Source of the DNA: JACCZX01 sp963710675
GTDB lineage: Bacteria > Pseudomonadota > Gammaproteobacteria > Burkholderiales > Burkholderiaceae_F
Assembly (NCBI GenBank): GCA_963710675.1
Contig: CAVQBE010000017.1
Coordinates: 310,001-374,000 of the forward strand
Reading direction: 5' to 3'
DNA: 64,000 nt
Shown here: in pieces, positions 17,439 to 28,082 of the stretch
How the letters are laid out: each line of letters begins with the position of its first letter
Position numbering within the stretch: the first letter of the stretch is position 1
The notes under the pieces: generated by a model
Told to the model about the DNA's origin: nothing
The model's database searches: none
What the model saw: the letters and a program-made list of their open reading frames with translations, nothing else
Translations under genes and position numbers: made by a program

Positions 17439-18020
17439 ATGGCACTGAGCCTGGACGATATCCAGCCGCTGTTTGCAGCCAAGGGCGACCGCATGTATGC
17501 GGGCGAACCGGTCACTCACCTGGAGCACGCTTTGCAATCCGCGCAATTGGCAGAGCAAAGCGGCGCGGATGCCGCGCTGGTTGTTGCTGCGCTATTGCAC
17601 GACCTGGGCCATATGGTCAACGACCAGGGCGATACACCAACCCTGCGAGGGATTGATGATCGCCACGAATATGTCGCACTGCCATTTTTGCGCGCGCTGT
17701 TCGACGATGCGGTGCTGCAGCCAATAAGGTTGCACGTGGATGCCAAGCGGTTTCTGTGCGCCCGCGGCCATGTTGCAACGGGCGGATCTATCAACGGTGC
17801 CCAGTACTGGGCCAATTTATCCGCCGACTCGAAACGCAGTCTCGAGCTGCAGGGCGGCATTTTTACCGACGCGGAGGCGCAACGCTTTATTTCACAACCG
17901 CACGCCCAAGGCGCCGTCAGCGTACGACTGTGGGATGACGCGGCGAAGGTTGAAAACGCCAAGACTCCACCGCTCAGCCACTATCTGGCGATCGCTGAGA
18001 CAATCGCGCTGCGGCGATAA
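17439..18020 (+). CDS. PhnZ-like HD-domain oxygenase associated with phosphonate degradation
   Basis: This 193-residue HD-domain protein belongs to the family found in phosphonate operons that includes PhnZ, a mixed-valent di-iron oxygenase cleaving 1-hydroxyphosphonates. The key pattern is present: Y20 and E23 (MYAGEPVTHLEHA), H30, the H54-D55 pair in LLHDLGH, H76 (DRHEYVA), H99 (RLHVDAKRF) and Asp in LWDDAAK. The Tyr...Glu pair sets PhnZ-type oxygenases apart from ordinary HD phosphohydrolases. No 2-oxoglutarate oxygenase that would make a hydroxylated substrate is adjacent. It starts one base after the cotransporter stop. Confidence 0.87.
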   Translation: MALSLDDIQPLFAAKGDRMYAGEPVTHLEHALQSAQLAEQSGADAALVVAALLHDLGHMVNDQGDTPTLRGIDDRHEYVALPFLRALFDDAVLQPIRLHVDAKRFLCARGHVATGGSINGAQYWANLSADSKRSLELQGGIFTDAEAQRFISQPHAQGAVSVRLWDDAAKVENAKTPPLSHYLAIAETIALRR

Positions 18021-18061
18021 ACTGCGTTTTCGCGCTGCATGATGCGCGGCAAGGAATGTCA

Positions 18062-19648
18062 ATGATGATGGGCCGGATCTTCGCGATCGCATGCGCGATA
18101 GTTGCAGCGGCTTGCTCAAAGCCACCGGAGCCGGCGACAAACGCCGGCGCCGGCAAATCGAACGCAGCATCGATTGCCTGGATCAACACGAAGACGACAG
18201 CCGACATCGATTCCGCATTCTCCCGCGCCATTGCCGAGAAAAAGCCGGTCTTCTTGTTCTGGACCGCAGAGTGGTGTCCGCCGTGCAATCACGTGAAGTC
18301 GACCATTTTCACGCGGGAGGACTTTGCCGCGAAGTCGCGCGCGTTCGTTCCAGTCTATGTCGATGGAGACACACCGAGTGGACAGGCATTGGGCAAGCGC
18401 TTCAACGTCAGCGGCTATCCAACAATGGTGTTGTTAACGCCTGACGGTAACGAAGTCACGCGACTTGAAGGGTCCGTCGAGCCGGCGAAGTACATCCAGT
18501 TGCTTGATTACGGGCTGTCGGGCGGCGCCTCGGCGCGTCAGCTGCTCGCGTCGGCACTTGCCGGAACGCCGACGTCCACCGAGGGCTGGCGCCTGCTGGC
18601 GTACTACTCGTGGGGGACCGACGAAGAACAGTTGGTGCCTGACAAGGATGTACCGGCAACGTTGTTAAAACTCGCCCAAAGCTGTCCGCCAGTGCAGCGC
18701 GAGGCTGCATCGCGCTTGGTGCTGCAAGCACTTAGCGCAGTCGCGACCGCCAAGGACGATGCGAAGCCGGCGATCGACAAGGCTGATGCGATCGCGAGCG
18801 TCAAGAGCGTGTTGGCACGTCCAGAGCTGGTACGCGAACACTACGATCAGCTTGCCTTCAGCGGGGATGACATCGTCGGCCTGATCACTGCCCCCCAATC
18901 GGCCGAGCGCACGGATTTGGTCAGTCTCTGGAGTGCTGCGCTTGAACGACTGGCGCAGGATCCGACGCTGACTCGCGCTGGCCGAATATGGGCTACAAGC
19001 GGCAAGGTCGCGCTCGCGCGACTCGACAACAAGGACGGCGCGCTGCCCGACCTGTTGACTGCAGAAGTACGCGCGCAAGCTGAGCGCGCCGATCGCGAAA
19101 CTACCGACGTCGACGAGCGGCAAGCCGTGATCTACAGTGCCGGCTCGATGCTGGCGCGTGCCGGCTTGCTTGATGAATCCGATGCATTGATGACCCGTGA
19201 GCTGAAACGCTCGCACTCCCCCTACTACTACATGCTCGCGCTTGCATCGAACGCGAAAAAGCGCAATACACCGGCAGGCAATGCAGCCGCTGTCGATTGG
19301 GCGAGACAGGCGTACGAAACGTCTGTCGGCTCGGCAACGCGGCTCGAATGGGGTGCCTCGTACGTGCGCTACCTGATTGACCTCACCCCGCAGGACGTGG
19401 CGCAGATAGAAAAGGCCGCCACAAGCGTTATTGGAGAATTGCGCAGCGATACCGGCGCGTTTTCAGGACGCAGCCAGCGCACGCTCGAGCGCATGAGCGG
19501 GCGGCTCGCCACTTGGAACAAGAACGGCAGTCACGATGCCGAGCTTGCACGCCTGCATGCGAAGATCACACCGGTGTGCGCAACCGCGTCCGCGGACTCT
19601 GCCGATCGCACAGCCTGCGAAAACCTGTTCAAACCCAAACGCGCGTGA
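18062..19648 (+). CDS. Thioredoxin-domain lipoprotein with long helical C-terminal region
   Basis: The N-terminus (MMMGRIFAIACAIVAAACSK) is a lipoprotein signal with lipobox VAAAC. A thioredoxin fold follows at about residues 45-150, with the redox motif AEWCPPCNHVK and the cis-proline in VSGYPTMVLL. The remaining 350 or so residues are helix-rich and repeat-like, and I recognise no domain in them. An ATG at 18056 directly abuts the AAGGA ribosome site, so the in-frame ATG at 18062 is the better-spaced start. Membrane anchoring and CPPC suggest an envelope disulphide reductase or isomerase-like role; no partner is evident. Its stop overlaps the next gene (GTGA). Confidence 0.8.
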   Translation: MMMGRIFAIACAIVAAACSKPPEPATNAGAGKSNAASIAWINTKTTADIDSAFSRAIAEKKPVFLFWTAEWCPPCNHVKSTIFTREDFAAKSRAFVPVYVDGDTPSGQALGKRFNVSGYPTMVLLTPDGNEVTRLEGSVEPAKYIQLLDYGLSGGASARQLLASALAGTPTSTEGWRLLAYYSWGTDEEQLVPDKDVPATLLKLAQSCPPVQREAASRLVLQALSAVATAKDDAKPAIDKADAIASVKSVLARPELVREHYDQLAFSGDDIVGLITAPQSAERTDLVSLWSAALERLAQDPTLTRAGRIWATSGKVALARLDNKDGALPDLLTAEVRAQAERADRETTDVDERQAVIYSAGSMLARAGLLDESDALMTRELKRSHSPYYYMLALASNAKKRNTPAGNAAAVDWARQAYETSVGSATRLEWGASYVRYLIDLTPQDVAQIEKAATSVIGELRSDTGAFSGRSQRTLERMSGRLATWNKNGSHDAELARLHAKITPVCATASADSADRTACENLFKPKRA

Positions 19649-20481
19649 TCAAGAACCACAGCGGACGCCATAGCGCTTCGCTGTCGGCAGCAGAAGAGCA
19701 TGAGTTCGTGCCTTTTATGCACGAGCTGATTAAAACTGCGTTCGCGACGATTCGTCCGCTGTTTCTGAGCGGCACGACCGTTTCAACCAAAAGCGATGCG
19801 AGTCCGGTAACGCTCGCAGACCGTAACGCAGAAGCAGTGATGCGGCAGTTGATCGAGCAGCGCTACCCGGCGCATGCAATCATCGGCGAAGAGCACGGCA
19901 CCAAGGATGGCCGTGACTATCGCTGGGTCCTCGATCCGATCGATGGTACGCGCGCGTTCATCTCAAACTGTTTCCTGTTCGGCACGCTGATCGCGTTGGA
20001 GCGCTGGGAGCGCGGCGCCTATCGTCCGGTACTCGGATCCATAGGACACCCTGCGGCGAGCGTCGCGCTAATAGGACATCAGCGTGGCACGATGCTATAT
20101 GCAAGCGACGGGTCGTCGCGACCCGTTCAAGTGCGTCAGTGCGAGCGACTAGCGGATGCCACGGTGCTAGCCACGTCACACTGGACATCGGGCGAGCAGC
20201 CGGTAGCCAACAGAACGCACATTGATTCGATCATCAAGCAGGCAAGGCTTTACCGCACCTGGGGCGATTGCTTTGGCTACTTCGCCGTCGCGACGGGTGC
20301 CGCCGACTTGATGCTCGATCCGCAACTCTCATACTGGGATGTGGCGGCGATCGTGCCAGTGATTGAGGGCGCCGGTGGCGTCGTTACCTCGTGGAGCGGT
20401 GGCGATCCGCTCGCAGAGCCTTCACTGATCGCGAGCGCTGGGCCATTGCATCCGATCGCGCTATCGCTGCTTTCCGGCTAG
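19645..20481 (+). CDS. Inositol monophosphatase family protein, HisN-type histidinol-phosphatase candidate
   Basis: The metal-dependent phosphatase motifs of the inositol monophosphatase superfamily are present: IIGEEHGTKD, the core WVLDPIDGTRAF, and the C-terminal YWDVAAIVPVIEGAGG. Sequence style is closest to HisN histidinol-phosphatases, but an inositol- or nucleotide-type substrate is possible. The frame is open from 19513, deep inside the preceding gene. I choose the GTG at 19645 that overlaps its stop; an ATG at 19717 (MHELIKTAFATIRP) is the alternative. The 3' end overlaps the convergent YbdK-type gene by 21 bases. Confidence 0.82.
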   Translation: MIKNHSGRHSASLSAAEEHEFVPFMHELIKTAFATIRPLFLSGTTVSTKSDASPVTLADRNAEAVMRQLIEQRYPAHAIIGEEHGTKDGRDYRWVLDPIDGTRAFISNCFLFGTLIALERWERGAYRPVLGSIGHPAASVALIGHQRGTMLYASDGSSRPVQVRQCERLADATVLATSHWTSGEQPVANRTHIDSIIKQARLYRTWGDCFGYFAVATGAADLMLDPQLSYWDVAAIVPVIEGAGGVVTSWSGGDPLAEPSLIASAGPLHPIALSLLSG

Positions 20482-21691
20482 CGTCGCAACACGGTCGTAC
20501 GCAACATTGCCCGTGTGTGCGCGCTTTCCGCGCCACCGATCCGCCGACTCGAGCAATAGCTCCGACATCGAATGCCGACGCTGAAATGTTTCGCGCTGCC
20601 AGCGCGCATCATTGCCTTCGGTACGTACCCAGCGTTCGATCTCGTCCAGTGCCTGGCTCGACTCGAGCTCACGTGCAAACGGCCGGCACCGTTCCAGAGT
20701 GGTAAGCACCTCCTGGTGTAATGCGTGACTGGCACCGTTTGCAGCCGTCGATCACCTGACCTTCGAGCCCGAAGCGACACGCTTGAAAACGGTTGTAGTT
20801 GTATGTCAGGTAGATGTCTTCACTCTCAGGCTGTACTGGATTGTCCAGCAGCATTCGGCAAATCGCCTGGACGTACGCCGCCAGCACCGCAGCACGCTCG
20901 ACTGTCAGTGGCGTATCGAACACGCGCACTTCGATTGTCCCGAACTCGGGCTTCGGGCGGATGTCCCAATAAAAATCCTTCATGCTCTGCACGACGCCGA
21001 GGGCCTTCAGCTTGCCAAAGAACCTCTCGAACGCCGGCCAGTCGGTGAGGAATGGGGCGCGTCCCGACAGCGGAAACGCATACACACTGTTCAGGCGCGA
21101 GCAATCGTACGACGTATCCACGCCTTGAAAGTACGGACTTGCCGCGGCCAGTGCGATGAACTGCGGGATATAAGTCGACAAGCGATGTAGGAGCCACAGC
21201 GCCTGCGTTCCGTTTTCGCAACCGACATGCACGTGCTGGCCGAAGACGGTGAACTGCTTTGCCAGATACCCGTACAAACCTGCGACGTGCCGGAAGCGTG
21301 GCCGATCGTAAATTTGTCGGTCATACCAACGCTGAAACGGATGCGCGCCACCGCCTGCAACTTCAATATCGAGCCGATCGGCGCCCGCGACCAACGTGTC
21401 ACGCATCGCAAGCAGCTCCGCCATTAACGGGGCGAACGTACGGTGCACCGACGTGCTGATTTCCAGCATGCTCTCCGTGATTTCCGGCTTGATCTCGCCC
21501 GGAAAGGGCTTCTTTGATACGAGCGCAATCAGGTCGGACGCGCCGCGCGTCAGATCACCGGTGCGGCGATCGACCAACTGCAACTCGAGCTCGACGCCGA
21601 CGGTAAGTAAGTTCGACGCTTGGAATTCGAGCGCGGCGCTTTCGCTGCCTGCCGGGTTAATCGCTTGCGTGATCGCTGGCGGTGCTGTCAT
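20461..21691 (-). CDS. YbdK-type carboxylate-amine ligase (glutamate-cysteine ligase family 2), one frameshift
   Basis: The N-terminal 320 residues match the GCS2/YbdK family of ATP-dependent carboxylate-amine ligases: LLTVGVELELQLVDRRTG, FGQHVHVGCENG, and FGTIEVRVFDTP. After QSRIT the frame runs into PGGAYHSGTVPAVCT and stops. The true C-terminus (QEVLTTLERCRPFARELESS onward, ending at 20461) continues in the neighbouring frame. One extra C near 20710 (ACACCAGGAG where ACACAGGAG restores the frame) explains it. The start codon overlaps the stop of the upstream antiporter gene (ATGA). Real substrates are not established for most family members. Confidence 0.85.
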
Positions 21692-22912
21692 CTTCCCGTT
21701 CCGTTGGCTCTTGCCTCACCGCTTTGGCGCAGCGCATACACCAGCGCCAGCGCGCCGGCTATCTGCAGGATCACGACGCTCAACAGCAGTACCGCATTGG
21801 TCTGCGCACCCAGTTGCGGGTTGAGTTGAGAAACTTCCTGCGTCAGCATCAATGCCAGCGCCGACATCGGCAACAACCCGATACCGGTCCACATTCCCTT
21901 GCGCCATGAGATTCCGGTGGAAGGCGCCAGCAAACTGACCGCACCAATCTTGCAGACCGTGCGGACCAGAACGAGTGCCAGCGCCGGTAACCACGCAGCA
22001 AACAGAACGCGACCGTCAACCACTGCAGCGGACAGCGCGAAGAACAGCGCAAGCGCCACCCCCGATGCAAGCCCAATGTCGGTCCTCGCCAACAAACGCT
22101 GATGGTCGAAAGTACGAACGAATGCACCGCACGAGAGCAACGCCAGCAGTGGTGATAATTTCAACGCGACCGAACTCGCAAATACGATCCAAACGACAGC
22201 CAGCATCACCATGATCTGCGCGGCACGATCGCGCCCGACGAACCCGACCACTAACAGAAACACGCGCGCACCAATTGCAGCCACCGCCAGCGAGCCCACG
22301 ATCAAGTACGCGGGATGAAGCAGATAGTCGTCCAGCACGCCCCGCGTCTGCACGCGCGCCCACGCCAGCAGCAGCGTCGACAGCACAACGGCGTAAATTG
22401 AATTCAATGCCGTCAGCAACAACGTGCGCTCGGTAACCTGGCCCTGTGCGCGCAGCTCCTGCGTAACGGCAAGAACAACCGCCGGCGAAGTCGACATGCT
22501 GATCGCCGCAATCAGCGCAGCTGCCAACGGTGCAATATCCAGGGCCTGCATCACGAGATAGACGGCGACGAAGGTCAACCCGCTTTCGAGCACGCTCGCC
22601 ACCAGTAAGGCAGGGTTGCGCCGCACCCAGCCGAACGACACGCGCTGGCCGACGTCGAACAGGATGACGGCGGCGGCAAAGTTCATAGAAAATTGCATCG
22701 TTCGCAGTCGGCAGCTCCTCGATTTTCAGCAGCTGCAACACGTAGCCGCCCGCACCGAACAGCGCGCCAGCCGCGAGATATCCGAGCAGGCGCGGCAAGC
22801 GCAACCAGCGCGCCGCCACTTCTCCGGCCGCCGCGGCGAACAACGCGAGCACCGCCACTGCCATTGCGGTCGGCCAGGTGGGAGGCCACTCAGGGAAAAA
22901 ACTCAGGTCCAT
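21688..22912 (-). CDS. Cation:proton antiporter (CPA2 family), frameshifted
   Basis: The N-terminal segment (MDLSFFPEWPPTWPTAMAVA onward) holds about two membrane helices. Near 22690 the frame shifts, and the remaining 330 residues continue as a polytopic Na+/H+ exchanger-like protein from QFSMNFAAAVILFDVGQRVS. It has the ISMSTSPAVVLAVTQEL segment typical of CPA2 antiporters and ends at the coupled overlap with the YbdK-type gene. It lacks the RCK (TrkA) domains of Kef proteins. Ion specificity cannot be read. The break is a one-base indel around the ATGCAATTTTC stretch. Confidence 0.8.
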
Positions 22913-22921
22913 GTGCAACCG

Positions 22922-22980
22922 ACGCTCCTCGTGTACGCGACCGCTTTGCGGTCGCACGTGCACTCGTCGCGATTAGTTAG
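22922..22980 (+). repeat. Hairpin repeat, copy A
   Basis: This 59-base element is nearly identical to the one at 46618-46673. It is centred on a perfect hairpin, GCGACCGC-TTT-GCGGTCGC (22937-22955), flanked by CGTGTAC on the left and ACGTGCACTCGTC on the right. It lies between the ssb stop and the antiporter start. The stem differs from the other copy in sequence and length but stays perfectly paired. Confidence 0.75.
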
Positions 22981-23080
22981 AGAGCCGCCAAAGTTGATCC
23001 ATCGGCGGCCGCGCGGGCGGCTCGAACACAAGAGCCAGCGGAAGAGTTACTTCGATCGCCGCCGATCACCGATCACCGTC

Positions 23081-23562
23081 TTAAAACGGTATGTCGTCAT
23101 CCATTTCAGCGACACTTGGCGCTGGCTTGCTGGCGCTTCTTGGGCGCTTGAAGGTGCGCTCGAGCGGGCTGGTGCTCGCGAGTCTTCGCCAGCGTCGAAG
23201 TCGCCGCCCGGCCGCCGCCCATGCCTTCGCGCGAACCCAGCATCTGCATGACGTCTCCGATCACTTCGGTCGTGTAGCGATCCTGGCCTTCCTTGTCCTG
23301 CCATTTGCGAGTGCGCAACTTGCCTTCGACATACACCGGCCGGCCCTTCTTCAAATACTCACCCGCGACCTCGGCCAACCGGCCAAAAAAGGCAATCTTG
23401 TGCCACTCGGTTGCCTCCTTCATTTCGCCGCGTCGCCTTGTCTTTCCAGCGGTCCGATGTCGCGATGGTGATGTTCGTGACTGCGGCGCCGTCGGCCGTA
23501 TACCGCGTCTCAGGATCACGTCCCAAATTTCCGATCAGTATCACTTTGTTAACGGATGCCAT
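23081..23562 (-). CDS. ssb: Single-stranded DNA-binding protein, frameshifted
   Basis: SSB binds single-stranded DNA during replication, repair and recombination and recruits partners through its acidic tail. The N-terminus MASVNKVILIGNLGRDPETR is typical. The OB-fold continues in a second frame (EATEWHKIAFFGRLAEVAGE, YVEGKLRTRKWQDKEGQDRY), and a third frame ends with the hallmark tail MDDDIPF at 23081-23101. At least two indels are needed (near 23430 and in the glycine-rich linker about 23110-23230). Loss of ssb would be lethal, so sequence error is the best explanation. It lies 48 bases after the MFS gene. Confidence 0.9.
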
Positions 23563-23610
23563 CGCACTCTCCTCGCTGTTCTATACATCAGGATTCAGTT
23601 CTATTCACAA

Positions 23611-24802
23611 CTAGATCGGCAAAGGCCCGTTGGAACTCGCAACGGGTACTTCACGCATGCCGAGAGCGACTAACCACCACGCCGCGAGCACGATTGCCGC
23701 AAACACGAACACCGCTTCGTATCCCCACGTGGAGACAATGACGCCACCGAGTGCACCGCCGGCAAACAGCCCCAACGCCTGCGCCGTATTGTAGATGCCC
23801 AACGCGAGTCCCTTGGCTGACGCCGGCGCAATACGCGACACCAGTGACGGCAGACTCGCCTCCAGAATATTGAACCCAGTAAAGAAAATCAGCAGCCAAA
23901 GCGCCATCCAGGCGAGCGCGCTCACCCATAAGCAGGAATCCCAGTTGCGCTGCCAGTACGAGCACGATCGAGCCGAGAAAAAGAAGCCGCATCTGACCGC
24001 GACGCTCTGCCACGATCAGCGGCTTGGCCATTAGCGCGAACGACAACATCACGGCCGGAAAGTAAATCTTCCAGTGCTCGGCCAGCGGCAATCCGCGCTG
24101 AACCAGCAAGACTGGAATGACAACAAACATTGCCATCAACACCGTGTGCAGCACGAAAATGCCGACGTTGAGGCGAAGCAGCTGCGCCGTCGAGGAATAC
24201 GGCTTCCTTGCTCGCAACTTCGTCGTGTTTGACCGCCGCGCCCGGGGCCGCCGGCACGACCCAGAACAGGACCCCGATCGCGATCACGACGAGTACGCCG
24301 GTCAGAGCAAACAGACCGCGTACCCCAATGGTCGGGTAAAGCAACGGCGCCAGAACCAACGAGCCGGCGAATGTCAGCGCGACCGATCCGCCGACTAACG
24401 CCATCGCCTTGGTCCGATGCTCGTCGCGGGTGCTGTCGGCGATGAATGCGGTCACCGCGGCCGATATTGCGCCTGCGCCCTGGATCGCCCGTCCGACGAT
24501 CGTCCAAGCGATGTCGGTCGCCAGCGCTGCCATGAAGCTGCCCGGCAGCAAACACGACCAAGCCAGCTGCGATGACCGGTTTGCGCCCCCAACGATCGCT
24601 GGCTGCGCCATAAGGGATTTGCAGCAAGCCCTGCGTCAGTCCATAGATCCCGAGCGCGACCCCCACCAGCGTCGCATTGTTCCGCCCGGAATGCGACTGC
24701 GCGTAAACCGCAAATACCGGCAGGATCAGGAACAAGACCCAGCAACCGCAGCGCAAATATCGATGCCAGCGAAACGCTGGCGCGGATTTCGAGCGGGGTC
24801 AT
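23611..24802 (-). CDS. MFS transporter, frameshifted
   Basis: Five overlapping frames join into one 12-helix major facilitator: MTPLEIRASVSLASIFALRL, then LFLILPVFAVYAQ, the cytoplasmic-loop motif GAASDRWGRKPVI, GRAIQGAGAISAAVTAFIAD, NVGIFVLHTVLMAMFVVIPV, and finally LPSLVSRIAPASAKGLALGI to the stop at 23611. The layout resembles YajR-type drug/H+ antiporters often found between uvrA and ssb in betaproteobacteria. About four one-base indels break it. The substrate is unknown. It starts divergently from uvrA, 161 bases away. Confidence 0.85.
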
Positions 24803-24963
24803 CCGCGAATGCGATTGGATCGGTCATGCCGGAACTGATCGTGGGATTGAGCGGCGCATACCGGTGTGCATCGGCTACATACGAGGCCGCGCATGAAGTT
24901 TGTAGTTATAGTAACAAGTTGCCCTTTTGATTCGCACGGATTCGCATCAACGCTAAGCAGCCA

Positions 24964-27892
24964 ATGAAGCGCATTCGCAGCAGCGCCGAAATCCGTACGA
25001 ACACATCAGAGTGCGCGGCGCGCGCACGCATAACCTTAAAAACATCGATCTCGATCTGCCGCGTCATCGGCTGATCGTGATCACCGGGCTTTCCGGCTCG
25101 GGCAAGTCGTCGCTTGCGTTCGACACGCTGTACGCCGAAGGTCAGCGTCGCTACGTCGAATCGCTGTCGGCCTACGCGCGCCAGTTCTTGCAGCTGATGG
25201 AAAAGCCCGATGTCGATTTGATCGAAGGGCTGTCGCCGGCGATTTCGATCGAGCAGCGTTCGGCGTCACACAATCCGCGCTCAACGGTGGGCACTGTGAC
25301 AGAAATTCATGACTATCTGCGGCTGCTGTACGCGCGCGTCGGAACGCCGTACTGCCCGATTCACAAACTGCCGCTGCAATCGCAAAGCGTGTCGCAGATG
25401 GTCGATACGACACTGCGCTTGCCGGCTGATACGCGGGTGATGGTGCTGGCACCGGTGATCCGAGAGCGCAAGGGCGAGTTCGCCGAATTCTTCGACGATA
25501 TGCAGACACAGGGGTTCGTGCGCTTTCGCATCGACGGCGCCATCGTCGAAGCCGACGCGTTGCCGCCGCTAAAGAAAGCCGAAAACACTCGCTCGATGTC
25601 GTGGTCGATCGACTGAAGGTTCGTCGCTGATGCGCAGCAGCGACTCGCCGAATCGTTTGAAACGGCGCTGCGGCTGGCGGATGGTCGGGCGTTGCTGCTC
25701 GATCTGGATGATGGTCGAGAGACGCTTTTCTCCAGCCGGTTCTGCCTGCCCCGAATGCGACTACTCGTTGTCCGAACTCGAGCCGAGATTGTTTTCGTTC
25801 AACAATCCGATGGGCGCGTGCGAAGCGTGCGACGGACTCGGGCAGGTTGATTACTTCGACGAGAGCCGCGTCGTTGCTCATCCGGAGCTGTCGCTCGCAA
25901 GCGGGGCGATCAAGGGATGGGACGCGCGCAATCAGTACTACTTCCAGATGCTTGCCACACTTGCGCAGCACTACGGGTTCGACATCGACGCGCCGTTTGG
26001 CGAGCTTCCGCAGACTCGGCACGTAGAGGTCGATTCTTAACGGCTCGGGCGAAACCGAGATCGCTTTTGCGTACACCAATGATCGCGGTCGCAAAATGGT
26101 GCGACGCCATCCGTTTGAAGGCGTCATTCCGAATCTGCAACGACGCTTTCGCGAGACCGATTCGTCGGTCGTTCGCGAAGAGCTCGGCAAATTGCGCAGC
26201 GCGGCGCGCGTGCCCGGTGTGCGAAGGTACCCGGCTGCGGCGTGAGGCGCGCAATGTATTCATCGGCGAAGGCGCCGAACGGCGCGGCATTTATCAGATC
26301 GCTGCGGCGCCGCTGCATGAAGCGCTCGAATATTTCGAGCGGCTTTCCTTTACCGGATCGAAGAACGAAATCGCCAGCAAGATCGTCAAGGAAATCGGAT
26401 CGCGACTGCGCTTTCTGGTCAATGTCGGGCTCGATTATTTGTCACTTGATCGCTCGGCCGAGACGCTATCGGGCGGGGAGTCGCAACGAATCCGGCTAGC
26501 ATCGCAAATCGGCTCCGGACTGACCGGCGTGATGTACGTCCTCGACGAGCCTTCGATCGGCCTACATCAGCGCGACAACGGCCGTTTGATCGACACGCTG
26601 AAGCACCTGCGTGACTTCGGCAACACGGTGATCGTCGTCGAGCACGACGAAGATGCGATTCGTGCCGCGGACTACGTTGTCGACATGGGGCCGGGCGCGG
26701 GTGTGCACGGTGGCGAGGTGATCGCGCAGGGCGAGCTCGAGCGACGTGCTTGACGATCCGAATTCGTTGACCGGGCAGTATCTGTCCGGTCGGCGACAGA
26801 TCGAGATACCGAACGACCGTACGCCGCCCTTCACGACCTGGCTGAAAGTTTGCGACGCGCATGGCAACAATCTGAAGAACGTGACACTCGAAATTCCGGT
26901 CGGGCTGTTGACGTGCATGACGGGCGTCTCGGGTCGGGCAAATCGACATTGATCAACGACACGTTGTATGCGGCGGTTGCGCGCCATCTGTACGGCTCAT
27001 CGGCCGAGCCGGCGCCGTACGAATCGATTGACGGTCTGGAGAATTTCGACAAGGTCATCAATGTCGATCAGAGCGCGATCGGCCGCACGCCGCGCTCGAA
27101 TCCGGCCACTTACACGGGACTGTTCACGCCGATTCGTGAGTTGTTCGCCGAAACACCTACCGCCCGCGAGCGCGGCTACGAAGCCGGCCGATTTTCGTTC
27201 AATGTCAAGGGTGGCCGCTGCGAGACGTGCCAGGGCGACGGTGTCATCAAGGTCGAGATGCACTTTCTGCCCGATGTTTACGTGCCGTGCGACATCTGCC
27301 ACGGCAAGCGCTACAACCGCGAGACACTCGAGGTGCACTACAAAGGGAAAAGCATCGCAGACGTGCTCGATATGACCGTCGAGGATGCGTTCGAGTTCTT
27401 CAACGCGGTGCCAAGCATTGCGCGCAAGCTGCAAACGCTGATCAACGTCGGGCTTGCGCTACATCAAGCTGGGACAGAGCGCGGTAACGCTGTCGGGCGG
27501 CGAAGCGCAGCGAGTGAAGCTGTCACTCGAATTGTCAAAGCGCGATACCGGCCGCACGCTGTACATCCTCGATGAGCCGACCACCGGATTGCACTTTCAC
27601 GACATCGCATTGCTTGCTGAAGGTGCTGCACCAGTTGCGCGATACCGGCAACACGGTGATCGTCATCGAGCATAACCTCGATGTGATCAAGACAGCCGAC
27701 TGGGTCATCGACCTCGGCCCCGAAGGCGGCGACGGCGGCGGGGAAATCATCGCCAGCGGCCCTCCTGAAGTGGTCGCCGCCAGCGAGCACAGCTATACCG
27801 GGCGATATCTGGCGGCGACGCTCGCGCGTCAGCCTGCCCGGCAGACGCGACCGCTGAATCAGCGCGACGCGCGCATCGCAGCGTCGCGCTGA
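24964..27892 (+). CDS. uvrA: Excinuclease ABC subunit UvrA, multiply frameshifted
   Basis: UvrA is the damage-recognition ATPase of nucleotide excision repair. Both ABC modules are present across successive frames. First module: GARTHNLKNIDLDLPR, Walker A GLSGSGKSSLAFDT, zinc-finger CPECDYS with CEACDGLGQ, signature LSGGESQRIRLASQIG, Walker B YVLDEPSIGLHQRDN. Second module: Walker A GVSGSGKSTLIND, the CETCQGDG...CDICHGKRYN zinc module, signature LSGGEAQRVKLSLEL and YILDEPTTGLHFHDI. At least eight one-base indels interrupt it, for example an AAAA run near 25580 where AAAAA restores the frame. Overall length fits the family, so the gene is probably intact in the organism. The ATG at 24964 is the likely start. 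Confidence 0.93.
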
Positions 27893-28082
27893 TTACTTCA
27901 TTGCGCTCGCTGTCGCGCGGGTTCGGATTTGGATTCGCGGTTCTTCAGTGCGAAATCAGCCGGCACCCTAAGTGAATGGCTCCGCAGTCGCGGATGGATC
28001 GAAAGCCACGGAGCTCCTCGCGTTGCTCATCTGTAGGCTATTGCGTCCGGCGGCAGCAAAAGTTCCCGCGATGTGCTGCTAA

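Noticed and set aside
20725..20745. TGGCAC...TTTGCA resembling a sigma-54 promoter
   Set aside because: Only three bases separate TGGCAC from TTGCA where about five are required, and it lies inside the YbdK-type coding region.
24803..24963. Possible LexA/SOS box between the divergent MFS-ssb and uvrA genes
   Set aside because: I looked for the CTGT-N8-ACAG pattern and saw none. A TATAGT at 24907-24912 could be a -10 box for uvrA but lacks a believable -35, so nothing was annotated.
24964..27892. uvrA as a true pseudogene or a cluster of small ABC proteins
   Set aside because: All UvrA motifs occur in order across frames with normal overall length. The same damage affects essential neighbours, so error is more likely than decay or separate genes.
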